A DNA stretch of 64,000 nucleotides, from the IMG/VR virus record IMGVR_UViG_3300023184_007611, positions 37,046-101,045 of that record; one strand, given 5' to 3'. Below, piece by piece: positions 1-11,270 of this stretch. Position numbers and translations under genes: made by a program. Position 1 is the first letter of the stretch, and each line of letters opens with the position of its first letter. The notes below the pieces were generated by a model. The model had not been told where the DNA came from and did no database searches. It saw nothing but the letters and a program-made list of their open reading frames with translations. The DNA is from a virus.

Positions 1-1
1 A

Positions 2-304
2 CCAGTAAAACCTTTGCCAAATAGAGAAAATATAGTTATTTCAAAAAGTTACAAAATAAATTCTCTTCAAAAGGCTCTGGATTATTGTTGGGATAAAAAC
101 CAAATTCCTTTTATTATTGGTGGTTCATCAATTTACCAAGAAGCAATAAATCATCCAAGTTTAGATGGTTTGTTTTTAACTTTAATTCATGGATGTCACA
201 AAGCAGATGTATTTTTTCCAGTAATACCAGAGAATTTAAAAATAATGTCTGGAGAACATTATTTTAGGTATTCTATATTTACTTTTGTTAACAAAATCAA
301 TTAA
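2..304 (+). CDS. folA: Dihydrofolate reductase, C-terminal part
   Basis: The window opens inside this gene, so only about 100 C-terminal residues are visible. The frame reads PVKPLPNRENIVIS, then an IIGGSSIYQEAI segment and a DVFFP segment. These correspond to the NADPH-binding loop after a conserved arginine, the GG-x-x-(I/V)Y motif and the late beta strand of bacterial and phage DHFR. The enzyme reduces dihydrofolate to tetrahydrofolate and supports thymidylate synthesis during phage replication. The open frame runs to the first base triplet, so the apparent TTG start at 14 is only an artefact of the edge. The N-terminal catalytic half lies outside the window. The next gene is convergent, only 9 bases away. 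Confidence 0.85.
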   Translation, partial: PVKPLPNRENIVISKSYKINSLQKALDYCWDKNQIPFIIGGSSIYQEAINHPSLDGLFLTLIHGCHKADVFFPVIPENLKIMSGEHYFRYSIFTFVNKIN

Positions 305-313
305 ATTTTTTAA

Positions 314-2044
314 TTAAGTTTTTATAGCAAAAGTCGTATAACCTTCAAAAGATGCAGTACATTGAACCCAATTAGAACCGCTTGCTATTAATTGAACAGG
401 AGAAGAACATTTATACCCAGAATAACTTCCATTTTGATTTTGCCCTAATTCACCGAAAAGATTTCTTCCCCAACTCCATAATGTTCCATCTTTTTTTATT
501 CCAATTGTATAAGTAGCACCACATGAAACTTGCAACCAATTATTTCCAATTGCCTTTACAGGTGAGTAATTAAATTCTTGATTACTTGTTTGATTGTTTC
601 CAAATTGTCCAAAGCCATTAGTGCCCCAACACCAAAGTGTTCCATTTTTTTTAATCGCTGCTGTATGAGTTTTACCTAAAGATATTTGGTCCCAGCCTGT
701 TCCAATTTGGCGAATTTTAGGATTGCCATCATCTTCGCCTTTTTGATAGTTTAAACCCCAAGTCCAAAGTGTTCCATTTTTTTTAATCGCTGCTATTTTG
801 TTGTAACCACAGAAAACCTTATCCCAATCATTTCCACCAATTTTTGTTTGAAATGGTGCTCCTAATGATTGTATTCCTGAATTAGTCCACAAGAATCCTG
901 ATAAATTAGATCCCCATACCCAAAGTGTACCATTTGTTTTAACTGCTGTTGTTATGTAATGGCCACAAGATACTTGCTTCCAGTTATTACCAAATGCTAC
1001 AGTTTGAGTTGGAGATGATCTTCCAGTCCTATAATCATTCCAACCATTTCCTAATTCCCCATATAAATTTAACCCCCAAGTCCAAAGTGTTCCATTTTTT
1101 TTAATGCCTGCTGTGTGGTAGCTTCCACAAGAAATTTGCTCCCAGTTAAAATCTTTGTCGCAAGTTTGAACTGGCTCTTTTACAAAATTATCTTTATCTG
1201 GCTTATTTATATCAACACTTTTATTATCTCCAAGTTGATTGTATAAAAATGACCCCCAACACCACAATGTTCCGTTTGTTTTAATTCCTGCTGTATGTTG
1301 AACTCCACATGATACTTCTTTCCATTTATCTGTTCCAATTATAGTTTGAATAGGAGAACTTTTATCAATTGAATTACCGTTTCCTAATTGATATGAATCG
1401 TTTCTTCCGAATCCCCATAATGTACCATAAGAAGTTGGAGTTGGTGCTTCTGGAGGCAAAGGACGACTTATTATTTGTGATTTTTCGGCAATTACATATC
1501 CTGGCTTTTTCCAAGTGCAATAATTATCTTCTGGACTATAAATATATATTTTACAAGTCCTTATAAATTCAAATTTTTTAAGTCTTCTATTGTAATAATA
1601 AAAGTTTATATCTCTTTTTATTGGAAATTTAATGTCTTTACATTTTGAAATTCCGTAATATGATGAATTTTTTAAATCTTTTGAATAAAAATAACTTTCT
1701 GGCACTGGATCTTTAGTTTCTATGGTTATTTTAATTGAATACTTAATCCAAGGAAGTCCAATTTTGCATTTAGAATTATTGCATTTTCCTAAACTTACTG
1801 TTACTCCAACATTATAGTCTGTATAGTCACTTTTAATAGGCAATCGTAATCCTTGGATTATATAATTTTTATAATCTCTATGCATAATAAATCCGTCCCA
1901 ATTACTAAGCTCATTAGTCTCTGGTTTTAATGAAAAAATATGATTTCCAAACTTTGGGTTCTCAATTAGAACATTTAAAAGTTTTCCTTTTTTTAAATTA
2001 TCTCCTCTAAGACAATCAAACCAAGGTGTATTCTTAGATGCCAT
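314..2044 (-). CDS. RCC1-repeat beta-propeller protein
   Basis: A 576-residue protein. Residues 1 to about 200 have no recognisable family. From about residue 205 to the end there are seven or so RCC1-type blades of about 50 residues with the signature GTLW-x-WG-x-N-x-x-G-x-LG and a second strand W-x-Q-(V/I)-SCG-x-x-HTA-(A/G)-IK. RCC1 repeats fold as a beta-propeller and in phages usually occur in fibre or baseplate-associated proteins, so a virion surface role is the likeliest guess; no enzymatic motif is visible. No signal peptide or membrane segment is seen. A second RCC1 protein lies at 54596-55870, sharing the blade pattern but not the N-terminal domain. An AAAGGAAAT ribosome binding site precedes the ATG. 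Confidence 0.8.
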   Translation of the reverse strand: MASKNTPWFDCLRGDNLKKGKLLNVLIENPKFGNHIFSLKPETNELSNWDGFIMHRDYKNYIIQGLRLPIKSDYTDYNVGVTVSLGKCNNSKCKIGLPWIKYSIKITIETKDPVPESYFYSKDLKNSSYYGISKCKDIKFPIKRDINFYYYNRRLKKFEFIRTCKIYIYSPEDNYCTWKKPGYVIAEKSQIISRPLPPEAPTPTSYGTLWGFGRNDSYQLGNGNSIDKSSPIQTIIGTDKWKEVSCGVQHTAGIKTNGTLWCWGSFLYNQLGDNKSVDINKPDKDNFVKEPVQTCDKDFNWEQISCGSYHTAGIKKNGTLWTWGLNLYGELGNGWNDYRTGRSSPTQTVAFGNNWKQVSCGHYITTAVKTNGTLWVWGSNLSGFLWTNSGIQSLGAPFQTKIGGNDWDKVFCGYNKIAAIKKNGTLWTWGLNYQKGEDDGNPKIRQIGTGWDQISLGKTHTAAIKKNGTLWCWGTNGFGQFGNNQTSNQEFNYSPVKAIGNNWLQVSCGATYTIGIKKDGTLWSWGRNLFGELGQNQNGSYSGYKCSSPVQLIASGSNWVQCTASFEGYTTFAIKT

Positions 2045-2183
2045 TTATTTCCTTTTATTTTTTAAAAAATTATAAATACTCTTAGATAAACAAATATTAC
2101 TTTAATTATTTATTAAACTTACAAATTTTTAAAAAATAATAATACATATGCAATACAAGCAATTAATTATTACGGAGCATAAA

Positions 2184-5057
<2,874 letters not shown>

Positions 5058-5080
5058 AATAAATGTTATATTTTAAATAA

Positions 5081-5113
5081 AAAAAGCCATCTTAATTAAA
5101 AAGATGGCTTTTT
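5081..5113. terminator. Bidirectional intrinsic terminator
   Basis: A 13-base-pair stem AAAAAGCCATCTT / AAGATGGCTTTTT with a 7-base loop lies between the converging stalk-protein gene and the Fe-S carrier gene. It has an A run on one side and a T run on the other, so it can work in both directions. Confidence 0.85.
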
Positions 5114-5138
5114 TATTTACTTTTATTTGGTTTAATAT

Positions 5139-5483
5139 TTATAAATTAAAGCTGCTTCCGCAACCACAAGTTGATTTTGCACTTGGATTAACTACTTTAA
5201 ATCCTCTTTCGTTCATATCATCAAGATAATCAATAGTCGCACCATTAATGTACATCACGCTTCTCTTATCTATAATTACACCAACTTCATTTATTTCATA
5301 AGATTCATCTAACTTATCGTTTATTTCTTCATCAATTGTGAGTTTGTATTGAAATCCAGAGCATCCACCTCCAACAACACGAACTCTTAGGTATTGTTTT
5401 TTATCATTATTATTATCATTTTTTTGTTCTTCAACAATACGCTTTATTTCACTTTTCGCTCTTTCGGTAATTAATATTGACAT
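5139..5483 (-). CDS. A-type iron-sulfur cluster carrier (IscA/ErpA/HesB family)
   Basis: The 114-residue protein has the full A-type carrier pattern: GGGCSGF with Cys41, and the C-terminal C-G-C pair at Cys106 and Cys108 within STCGCGSSF. These three cysteines bind the cluster or iron in IscA and ErpA. Length is normal for the family (about 107-120 residues). The role would be delivery of Fe-S clusters to client enzymes in the infected cell. The only obvious insertion is an Asn/Asp/Lys-rich loop at residues 21-30. A-type carriers are known from cyanophages and other large phages. Whether it should be called IscA, ErpA or SufA cannot be decided from sequence alone. The upstream neighbour on this strand is the UV-damage endonuclease gene, 28 bases away. 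Confidence 0.92.
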   Translation of the reverse strand: MSILITERAKSEIKRIVEEQKNDNNNDKKQYLRVRVVGGGCSGFQYKLTIDEEINDKLDESYEINEVGVIIDKRSVMYINGATIDYLDDMNERGFKVVNPSAKSTCGCGSSFNL

Positions 5484-5511
5484 AGTTAATCCTTTCTTTT
5501 GATTAATTAAT

Positions 5512-6417
5512 TTAGTTACTATGTTTGATTCTTTTAATTAAATCTAGTATGGCTAAGTCTTTGCCTTTTAATTCTACATCAAACATAATATTTTTACCAT
5601 GAGAATTTGGTATTTCTTTTGCCATTTCTGCATGTGCTTTAGTGCCGTCTTTTGATTCACTATAATGAAAAAGAGGTTGGCAATTCCAAGTTTTGTATGC
5701 CAGATCAAAGGCTTCTTTTTCTGATAAATTATCAGCAAGAAATTTATGATGTAAGCAATCAAAAGTAATAGGAATGTTATATCTTTGGTAAAATATTTCA
5801 ACTAATTTTTTAGTACTCCAAACACCTTTAACATTATCATTGTTTTCTAGCACCAATCTTTTTCTTACGCCATCAGATAATTTTTGAAAATTTTTCATGA
5901 ATTCCTTAGACAATTCTTCTTCATTGCCATCTTTTCTAATATGGATATTTAGAGGTGACAGGTAATTCAAAGGTAATTCAAGTCTGTTAAATATATCGGC
6001 ATGTAATTCAAGGTCATTAATTGAATTAGAAATTGTACTTGGGTTTTCAGAAGTAAGACTTATGTACTCACTTGGATGAGCAGAAATTCTTATTCCATTT
6101 GATTTAATGAAGTATTTAATTTGATTTAACAAAAAATTTATATCTTTTACATTTGGTAAATCATCAATTTTCATACATATATCAGGATGATTAAGCAAAG
6201 GAAATAAATCGCTACTAATTCTATAACCAGAAATGCCAATATTTACACATTGTTTTATTGTTTTAAAACAAACTTCTAGATTATGCAAAGAAATAAGTCC
6301 TATTTTATTAATTGCTTCATTTTTACTTATACTAGAAAAGCTTTTATAAGTAATTCTTCTGAATCTAGTGCCTTCTTTGGCTAAGATATTAGAAATACAA
6401 CAAAGTGATAAATTCAT
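5512..6417 (-). CDS. uvsE: UV-damage endonuclease, UvsE/UvdE family
   Basis: The protein follows the family from its start MNLSLCCISNIL, through RRITYKSF, GISGYRISSDLFPLL, RISAHPSEY, LENND, TFDCLHH and LFHYSESK to HGKNIMFDVELKGKDLAI. These carry the His, Asp and Glu residues that bind the metal cluster in this TIM-barrel enzyme. It nicks DNA 5' of UV photoproducts and starts an alternative excision repair path. The frame extends 15 codons upstream to 6462, but family alignment favours the internal Met at 6417, giving 301 residues. No clear Shine-Dalgarno sequence is seen at either start. The gene is complete, with no missing motif that I can see. A phage copy would protect or repair the viral genome in sunlit habitats. 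Confidence 0.92.
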   Translation of the reverse strand: MNLSLCCISNILAKEGTRFRRITYKSFSSISKNEAINKIGLISLHNLEVCFKTIKQCVNIGISGYRISSDLFPLLNHPDICMKIDDLPNVKDINFLLNQIKYFIKSNGIRISAHPSEYISLTSENPSTISNSINDLELHADIFNRLELPLNYLSPLNIHIRKDGNEEELSKEFMKNFQKLSDGVRKRLVLENNDNVKGVWSTKKLVEIFYQRYNIPITFDCLHHKFLADNLSEKEAFDLAYKTWNCQPLFHYSESKDGTKAHAEMAKEIPNSHGKNIMFDVELKGKDLAILDLIKRIKHSN

Positions 6418-6568
6418 AATAATTTCTATTTTGTTAGATATACAAAAAACAACTTTCCACAAGGTAAATATAATTAATTTTTTAAATAAGTCAATAATAA
6501 TTCATGTTAATAAATAAAATGTTAGTATGTTAATGTAATATAAAGATGCAATTTTTAACAAGGATACA

Positions 6569-7183
6569 ATGCTTTTAGATTTAATAGGATTAATTAAAAA
6601 ATACAACATGAAAATAAAAGGTGTTATTCATATTGGATCACATCATGGTCAAGAAAATAATTTATACAACTTAATTGGTATTAATAATAGAATTTTTTTT
6701 GAACCTCTAGCTTCTAATTTTTCAGTATTAGAAAAAAACATAGGATCTGAATATACATTAGTTAAAAAAGCTTTGGGCAATGAAAATAAAAAAGTCAGCA
6801 TGTATGTAGAAAAAGCAAATTCAGGACAATCAAGTTCAATATTAAAACCAATGCTTCATTTGAAGCAATATCCAAATATAGTTTTTAACGATACTGAAAT
6901 TGTTGATATGATAAGACTAGATTCTTTTGAAGAAGACTTAACAAACTATAATTTTATAGTTATTGATGTTCAAGGGTACGAATTAGAAGTTTTTAAAGGG
7001 GCAAAAAATACTCTTGAGAACATTGATTATATAATATCTGAGATAAATAGAGATGAATTATATGAAAACTGTGCTAAAATAGAACAACTAATTGAATTTT
7101 TGAGTAATTATGGATTTGAATTTATTGAACATAATTGGGTTGGGGGAACATGGGGAGACGGACTTTTTATAAAAAGTAAATAA
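6569..7183 (+). CDS. FkbM-family SAM methyltransferase
   Basis: A 204-residue protein with the FkbM layout: a glycine-rich SAM-binding start GVIHIGSHHGQE at about residue 18, an acidic strand end FFEPLASNF, and the diagnostic motif NFIVIDVQGYELEVFKGA at about residue 130, followed by EINRDELYE. FkbM enzymes O-methylate sugars, polyketides and glycans. It is the first gene of a tight co-directional run (3 bases to the next gene, then a 14-base overlap) with a fucosyltransferase and a GDP-sugar epimerase. This suggests it methylates a glycan built by its neighbours. AAGGA precedes the start. A second FkbM gene lies at 21572. Confidence 0.88.
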   Translation: MLLDLIGLIKKYNMKIKGVIHIGSHHGQENNLYNLIGINNRIFFEPLASNFSVLEKNIGSEYTLVKKALGNENKKVSMYVEKANSGQSSSILKPMLHLKQYPNIVFNDTEIVDMIRLDSFEEDLTNYNFIVIDVQGYELEVFKGAKNTLENIDYIISEINRDELYENCAKIEQLIEFLSNYGFEFIEHNWVGGTWGDGLFIKSK

Positions 7184-7186
7184 CTT

Positions 7187-7990
7187 ATGATAAGCATATT
7201 AAATTTTGGAAACATGGTAAGACTAGGAAATCAAATTTTTCAATTTGCTTTAATGTTTGCAATTAATAAAGATAAGAAATATTCTATATCTCTTCCTAAA
7301 GGGAAAAACAATAAGGGAGAAGATATTCAATTTTGGAAATGTTTTGATATTCAAAATATAAAAATACATAATTTTAAAGAAGATGATTTTGATTATTACA
7401 TTCAAGAAGATAATGGATGTTATAATTTTGATAAAGATATTTTGCAGCAAGAAGATGATTTAATTTTTGATGGTTGTTTTCAATCGTATCTTTATTTTGA
7501 TAAATATAAAAAAGAATTAATAAAATGTTTAAAATTTAAAAATAATATTATTAAAAAAGGCAATGATAAGTTATCAAAATATAAAACTCCACTTACCAGT
7601 ATTCATGTTAGAAGAACAGATTATTTAAATCATCCTTGCTGGGGAGATTTAATCAAAGAAGGATATTATGAAAAAGCGATTGAAAACATAAAAGACAATG
7701 AAGAAGTTTTAGTATTTTCAGATGATGTTAATTTTGTTAAAGATTATTTTAAAAATAAGAAAAATTTTAATATTATTGACGAAGACGAATATATTTCTTT
7801 GTACATGATGACAAAATGTGAAAAGCATATAATTGCCAATAGTAGTTTTTCATGGATGGGTGCATATTTAAGTGGAAAAGAAAATATCACTTGTCCCAAT
7901 CCTTGGTTTCCTTCTTTTTTCCCAAAGCCAAATAACATTCAAAAAGATATAACTAAACCAAATTGGAGAAAAATAAATGTCTTTAAATAA
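7187..7990 (+). CDS. GT11-family (alpha-1,2-fucosyltransferase-like) glycosyltransferase
   Basis: The 267-residue protein begins with FGNMVRLGNQIFQFA, the N-terminal G-x-LGNQ-x-FQ motif of glycosyltransferase family 11, and has the GDP-binding motif SIHVRRTDYL at about residue 137. Further family landmarks are VFSDD at about 175 and the C-terminal IIANSSFSWMGAYL. GT11 enzymes usually transfer fucose from GDP-fucose in alpha-1,2 linkage. The product here might be a virion glycan or an altered host surface polysaccharide. The gene overlaps the epimerase gene by 14 bases, so the two are translationally coupled. That link to a GDP-sugar enzyme fits a GDP-hexose donor. Sugar specificity is inferred, not visible. 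Confidence 0.9.
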   Translation: MISILNFGNMVRLGNQIFQFALMFAINKDKKYSISLPKGKNNKGEDIQFWKCFDIQNIKIHNFKEDDFDYYIQEDNGCYNFDKDILQQEDDLIFDGCFQSYLYFDKYKKELIKCLKFKNNIIKKGNDKLSKYKTPLTSIHVRRTDYLNHPCWGDLIKEGYYEKAIENIKDNEEVLVFSDDVNFVKDYFKNKKNFNIIDEDEYISLYMMTKCEKHIIANSSFSWMGAYLSGKENITCPNPWFPSFFPKPNNIQKDITKPNWRKINVFK

Positions 7991-8960
7991 AAAAGCATTA
8001 GTTTTAGGAGCAGGGGGATTCATTGGATCTCATTTGGTAAAAAATCTAAAAATAAAAGGCTATTATGTAAAAGGCGTTGACATAAAACATCCTGAATTTT
8101 CAAGTAGTTTGGCTGATGAATTTATGATTGGTGATTTAAAACAACAATGGTTTTGTGATAAGGTATTTAATGAAAGATTCAATGAAGTATATCAACTTGC
8201 AGCAGACATGGGAGGTGCTGGTTATATTTTTACTGGCGATAATGATGCTAATATTATGACTAACTCAGCATTAATTAATTTAAATGTTATAGAAAGATGT
8301 GTTAGCACACAAGTTGGAAAAGTTTTCTATTCTTCTTCTGCGTGTATTTATCCTGCTTATAATCAAGTAGATCCAGAAAATCCAAAATGCTCAGAAGATT
8401 CAGCTTATCCAGCTGAACCAGACAGTGAATATGGATGGGAAAAACTATTCAGTGAAAGGCTTTATCTTTCTTATCATAAAAATTATAACTTAAATGTAAG
8501 AATAGCAAGGCTTCATAACATTTTTGGCCCTGAAGGAAGTTGGAATAATGGAAAAGAAAAAGCCCCAGCAGCATTATGTAGAAAAATAGCAGAAGCAGAT
8601 TCTATTGTTGATGTTTGGGGCGATGGCAAACAAACTCGGTCTTTTCTTTATATTGATGAATGTTTAGAAGCTATCGAAAGATTTATTGAATCTGATTTTA
8701 CTGGTCCTGTTAACATTGGTTCAGAAGAAATGATTTCAATAAATGATTTAACTAATATGATTATTAGCATATCAGGTAAAAATTTAACTATAAATAATAT
8801 AAAAGGTCCTACTGGAGTTAGAGGAAGAAATTCAGACAATAAATTATATTTTAAAAATATTGGTTGGAAACCAGATTGCAAATTAAAAGATGGAATAGAA
8901 AAAACATTTAATTGGATTAGTAACCAGCTAAAAAAATCTATTAATCAGAAAATATCTTAG
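7977..8960 (+). CDS. GDP-mannose 3,5-epimerase-like SDR enzyme
   Basis: The 327-residue protein has the Rossmann motif GAGGFIG at residues 11-17 and the SDR catalytic pair Tyr152 and Lys156 in YGWEK. It matches GDP-mannose 3,5-epimerase more closely than generic epimerases: MGGAGYIFTGDNDANIM, SSACIYPAY (with the catalytic Cys of GME), YPAEPDSEYGWEK, RLHNIFGPEGSW, REKAPAAlike KEKAPAALCRK, GDGKQTRSFLYIDEC and GPTGVRGRNSDN. That enzyme makes GDP-L-galactose and GDP-L-gulose from GDP-D-mannose. It sits directly behind the GT11 gene and likely supplies its donor or a related GDP-sugar. The last 20 bases overlap the convergent gene at 8941. A nearby specificity such as another GDP-hexose is possible. 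Confidence 0.87.
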   Translation: MSLNKKALVLGAGGFIGSHLVKNLKIKGYYVKGVDIKHPEFSSSLADEFMIGDLKQQWFCDKVFNERFNEVYQLAADMGGAGYIFTGDNDANIMTNSALINLNVIERCVSTQVGKVFYSSSACIYPAYNQVDPENPKCSEDSAYPAEPDSEYGWEKLFSERLYLSYHKNYNLNVRIARLHNIFGPEGSWNNGKEKAPAALCRKIAEADSIVDVWGDGKQTRSFLYIDECLEAIERFIESDFTGPVNIGSEEMISINDLTNMIISISGKNLTINNIKGPTGVRGRNSDNKLYFKNIGWKPDCKLKDGIEKTFNWISNQLKKSINQKIS

Positions 8961-9369
8961 AATTTTTTTTTAAAATAAGAACAATTGCTTCAAGCATTAC
9001 ATAATAACAAACTGTGTTTACTTCTTTTTTTACTTTTCTTGTTTTTACAATTGGCATTTTTTCTATTATGTCTTTCATTTTCTTGTTATTTTTAAATTTT
9101 TCTTTTACAAACTCAAGTAAATCCTTGTCTTCAAATTTTTTAAACATAGAAAGTAGTTCTTTTGATAAAGAAACTTGTCCTTCGTACATAGCTGGATTGT
9201 TATTTTTTAAAGTAACATAGTTTTCAACACCTGTGTAATTATAAAGTAGGCCATTGTAGCATTTTACATATTTATCTGCGTCAAAATTATCCCCAAAAGC
9301 TTCATTTATAACACTTAACATTCTATCTCTAAATAGCTTGTAAAATTTATTTATTTTATCTATATTCAT
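8941..9369 (-). CDS. Hypothetical protein
   Basis: A 142-residue, mostly helical, Lys-rich protein with no family that I recognise. The start MNIDKINKFYKLF is preceded by AAGGAAC on the minus strand at a normal distance. The N-terminal half contains a segment NAFGDNFDADKYVKCYNGLLYNYTG-like region with several Tyr and Cys; the C-terminal half is a basic stretch RKVKKEV followed by a short hydrophobic helix VCYYVMLEAIVLIL. The 3' end overlaps the convergent epimerase gene by 20 bases. No signal peptide or catalytic motif is visible. The reading frame is solid, with codon use like its neighbours, so I treat it as a real gene of unknown role. Confidence 0.6.
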   Translation of the reverse strand: MNIDKINKFYKLFRDRMLSVINEAFGDNFDADKYVKCYNGLLYNYTGVENYVTLKNNNPAMYEGQVSLSKELLSMFKKFEDKDLLEFVKEKFKNNKKMKDIIEKMPIVKTRKVKKEVNTVCYYVMLEAIVLILKKNSKIFSD

Positions 9370-9471
9370 AAAGTTCCTTAATTTTATTGTTAATTTATTT
9401 AGTTTTTTTTAAACAATATAGATATTTTATTTTGTATTAAATTAAAATATTATTTTCAAAGGTGTGTTGTT

Positions 9472-10026
9472 ATGAATATCATTAAAAAAATCATCGAATC
9501 AGTTAGTGGCTTTAAAAAGAATAATATAATTAATAAAATAGAGCCTAAAAAACAAAACTATTCTCATTTAGAAAAATTTATTAATAACAGCAAGGAAGCT
9601 TTTAATTCTATGAATTTTTCTTTATCAAAATTAAATGATGCTTCTAAAATACCAAATGGATGTCCTAAAAAAAACAATGAAGCAATTGCTAATCAAATAA
9701 AAGCATTAAAAAACATCACTTTGATATTTAAAAAAATTATGATTAACATTAGCGAAACAAAAAATTTCTTAAATATTAATGAACCAATAAAAGAAATTGA
9801 AATATTAAATAATGATTTTATTATTATTGAAAAAATTAATTTGTTTTTAGGAAGTGTAAAAGACGATGAATCTTTAATAGGAAAACTACTTTATGCAAAA
9901 CAAGAAAAAGACATAAAAAGAAAAAAATATGTTTTGAGAAATCAAATAAATAGACTTAAAAATAAATTAAACAATTTAAATGAAATAATTAAAAGAATAG
10001 AAAAAATTTACATTGATAAAATTTGA
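9472..10026 (+). CDS. Hypothetical helical/coiled-coil protein
   Basis: A 184-residue Lys-, Asn- and Ile-rich protein with long predicted helices. Heptad-like spacing is clear in the last 40 residues (RNQINRLKNKLNNLNEIIKR), which suggests a coiled coil and oligomer formation. The start MNIIKKIIESVSGFK follows AAGGTG at a usable distance. There is no signal peptide, membrane segment or catalytic motif. The stop lies only two bases from the stop of the convergent gene at 10029, a protein that also has a long coiled coil. The role is unknown; a structural or chaperone-like virion part is possible but not shown. Confidence 0.6.
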   Translation: MNIIKKIIESVSGFKKNNIINKIEPKKQNYSHLEKFINNSKEAFNSMNFSLSKLNDASKIPNGCPKKNNEAIANQIKALKNITLIFKKIMINISETKNFLNINEPIKEIEILNNDFIIIEKINLFLGSVKDDESLIGKLLYAKQEKDIKRKKYVLRNQINRLKNKLNNLNEIIKRIEKIYIDKI

Positions 10027-10028
10027 TG

Positions 10029-10670
10029 TTAAGGACATGGAAATTTTTTCTTACCACAAGATGCTTCTATTGCTGCAATTCTAGCAACAAGAGCATCAAT
10101 TGCTTCTTGACATTTCTCAAGATCTTTTATATCTTTGTTTTTTATATTTTTAGCACTTTTTAAATTAGCTTCTGCGTTTGACAGTGTTCCCTCTAGAGTT
10201 AAATTGGTTTTTTTTATTGATTCTATTTCAGAAATTCTTTTCAATATTTGTTGATTAATTTTATTTTGACATCTTTCTATTGCTCCTGGTCCAGCTTGTG
10301 AAGCACTTTGAACACATAAATTTCTTTCTTCTTCAAGAGTTTTTATGCTGTTGTTTTTTTCTTTAATTGTTGCTTTATTACTTTCAATACTAGCATTTAT
10401 TCCATCTAACACTTTCTGAGCATTGTCTATAGCTTTATCATATTTATTTGCTGTAATCCTCGATTGAATATTATTTTTTGTTGTTTCTTTGCTTGCTTTT
10501 TGTGAAAGCAAATGAGGAATACTGCAGAATGTATCTTTTGTGCATTCTGGAGTAGTAGTAGGTTTCTTAGTAGTTGTAGGCTTAACAGTAGTGCTAGGTT
10601 CTGTTGTTGTGGAAGATGCAAAATTTAAGCCTATGATTTTTCTATTAATATTTTTATGTATTTTTTTCAT
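10029..10670 (-). CDS. Thr-rich linker plus coiled-coil protein
   Basis: This 213-residue protein opens with a basic segment MKKIHKNINRKIIGLNF, then a Thr/Pro linker of about 25 residues (TTTEPSTTVKPTTTKKPTTT), then a pair of cysteines, a long coiled coil of about 140 residues with Lys/Glu/Asn heptads, and Cys-containing ends. The same order (short basic head, Thr-Pro linker, Cys, long coiled coil, terminal Cys) is seen in the proteins at 24473 and 40394. I infer a family of thin fibres or spacers on the virion. The N-terminal segment is too polar for a signal peptide. The function of the family is not known to me. Confidence 0.65.
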   Translation of the reverse strand: MKKIHKNINRKIIGLNFASSTTTEPSTTVKPTTTKKPTTTPECTKDTFCSIPHLLSQKASKETTKNNIQSRITANKYDKAIDNAQKVLDGINASIESNKATIKEKNNSIKTLEEERNLCVQSASQAGPGAIERCQNKINQQILKRISEIESIKKTNLTLEGTLSNAEANLKSAKNIKNKDIKDLEKCQEAIDALVARIAAIEASCGKKKFPCP

Positions 10671-10749
10671 TTTATCCTAATTTTAAATTTTATAATTAAA
10701 TTATATATTATTGAATAAATAAATTTATCATTTTTAAAATATATAAGAT

Positions 10750-11262
10750 ATGATAAATATTGCATTTTTAATTATGATTAAGTATAATATTTATTTGCAA
10801 GAAATTAAATACAAAAAAGAAATTGAAGAAATTCACATTAATTGTCAACTAAGATTCCCAAATGATAAAGATAAATGTTCTATCGAAAGTCTTATAAGTG
10901 AATACTTAGAATCTAAAATAAATAATTATCCAGTTATGAGTCATGCTTATCATTTTGGTTATATAGGAAGATGCTGCACTAGAGAAATATTAGTATTCAA
11001 TCAAAGTTATCAATCATATTGTAAATATAAAATAGAAACTGGCAATCAATATGAAATAAATTTTTACTCAAATGCTTTAAGAGAAGCACAAGAACTTTAT
11101 AAATGCTACGATTTATTAGATGATTCTTTTTGTGATGGGTTTTCTATGATAAGAAGAAGAAGATCTCTTAATGATTTAAAAAAATTAATTGGGGAAGAAA
11201 GTTTTTATAAAGGAATACTTCCTCCATCAATTCCAATTTGGCGTTTTAAAATAGTTGAATAA
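10750..11262 (+). CDS. Hypothetical protein
   Basis: A 170-residue protein without a family that I recognise. Seven cysteines are spread through it, including a CC pair in GRCCTREILVF, and there is an Arg run SMIRRRRSLNDLKKL near the C-terminus. The first eight residues are hydrophobic and the internal Met at 10774 would give a more typical start; neither start has a good ribosome binding site. The sequence around YHFGYIGRCC may be a folded core. The gene stands between two minus-strand genes, so it needs its own promoter; the AT-rich sequence TATATAAGAT just upstream of the ATG is a candidate -10 region. Confidence 0.5.
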   Translation: MINIAFLIMIKYNIYLQEIKYKKEIEEIHINCQLRFPNDKDKCSIESLISEYLESKINNYPVMSHAYHFGYIGRCCTREILVFNQSYQSYCKYKIETGNQYEINFYSNALREAQELYKCYDLLDDSFCDGFSMIRRRRSLNDLKKLIGEESFYKGILPPSIPIWRFKIVE

Positions 11263-11270
11263 ACTAATCT

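Noticed and set aside
2148-2183. Upstream ATG start for the propeller-stalk protein
   Set aside because: No ribosome binding site, while GGAG is well placed before the ATG at 2184.
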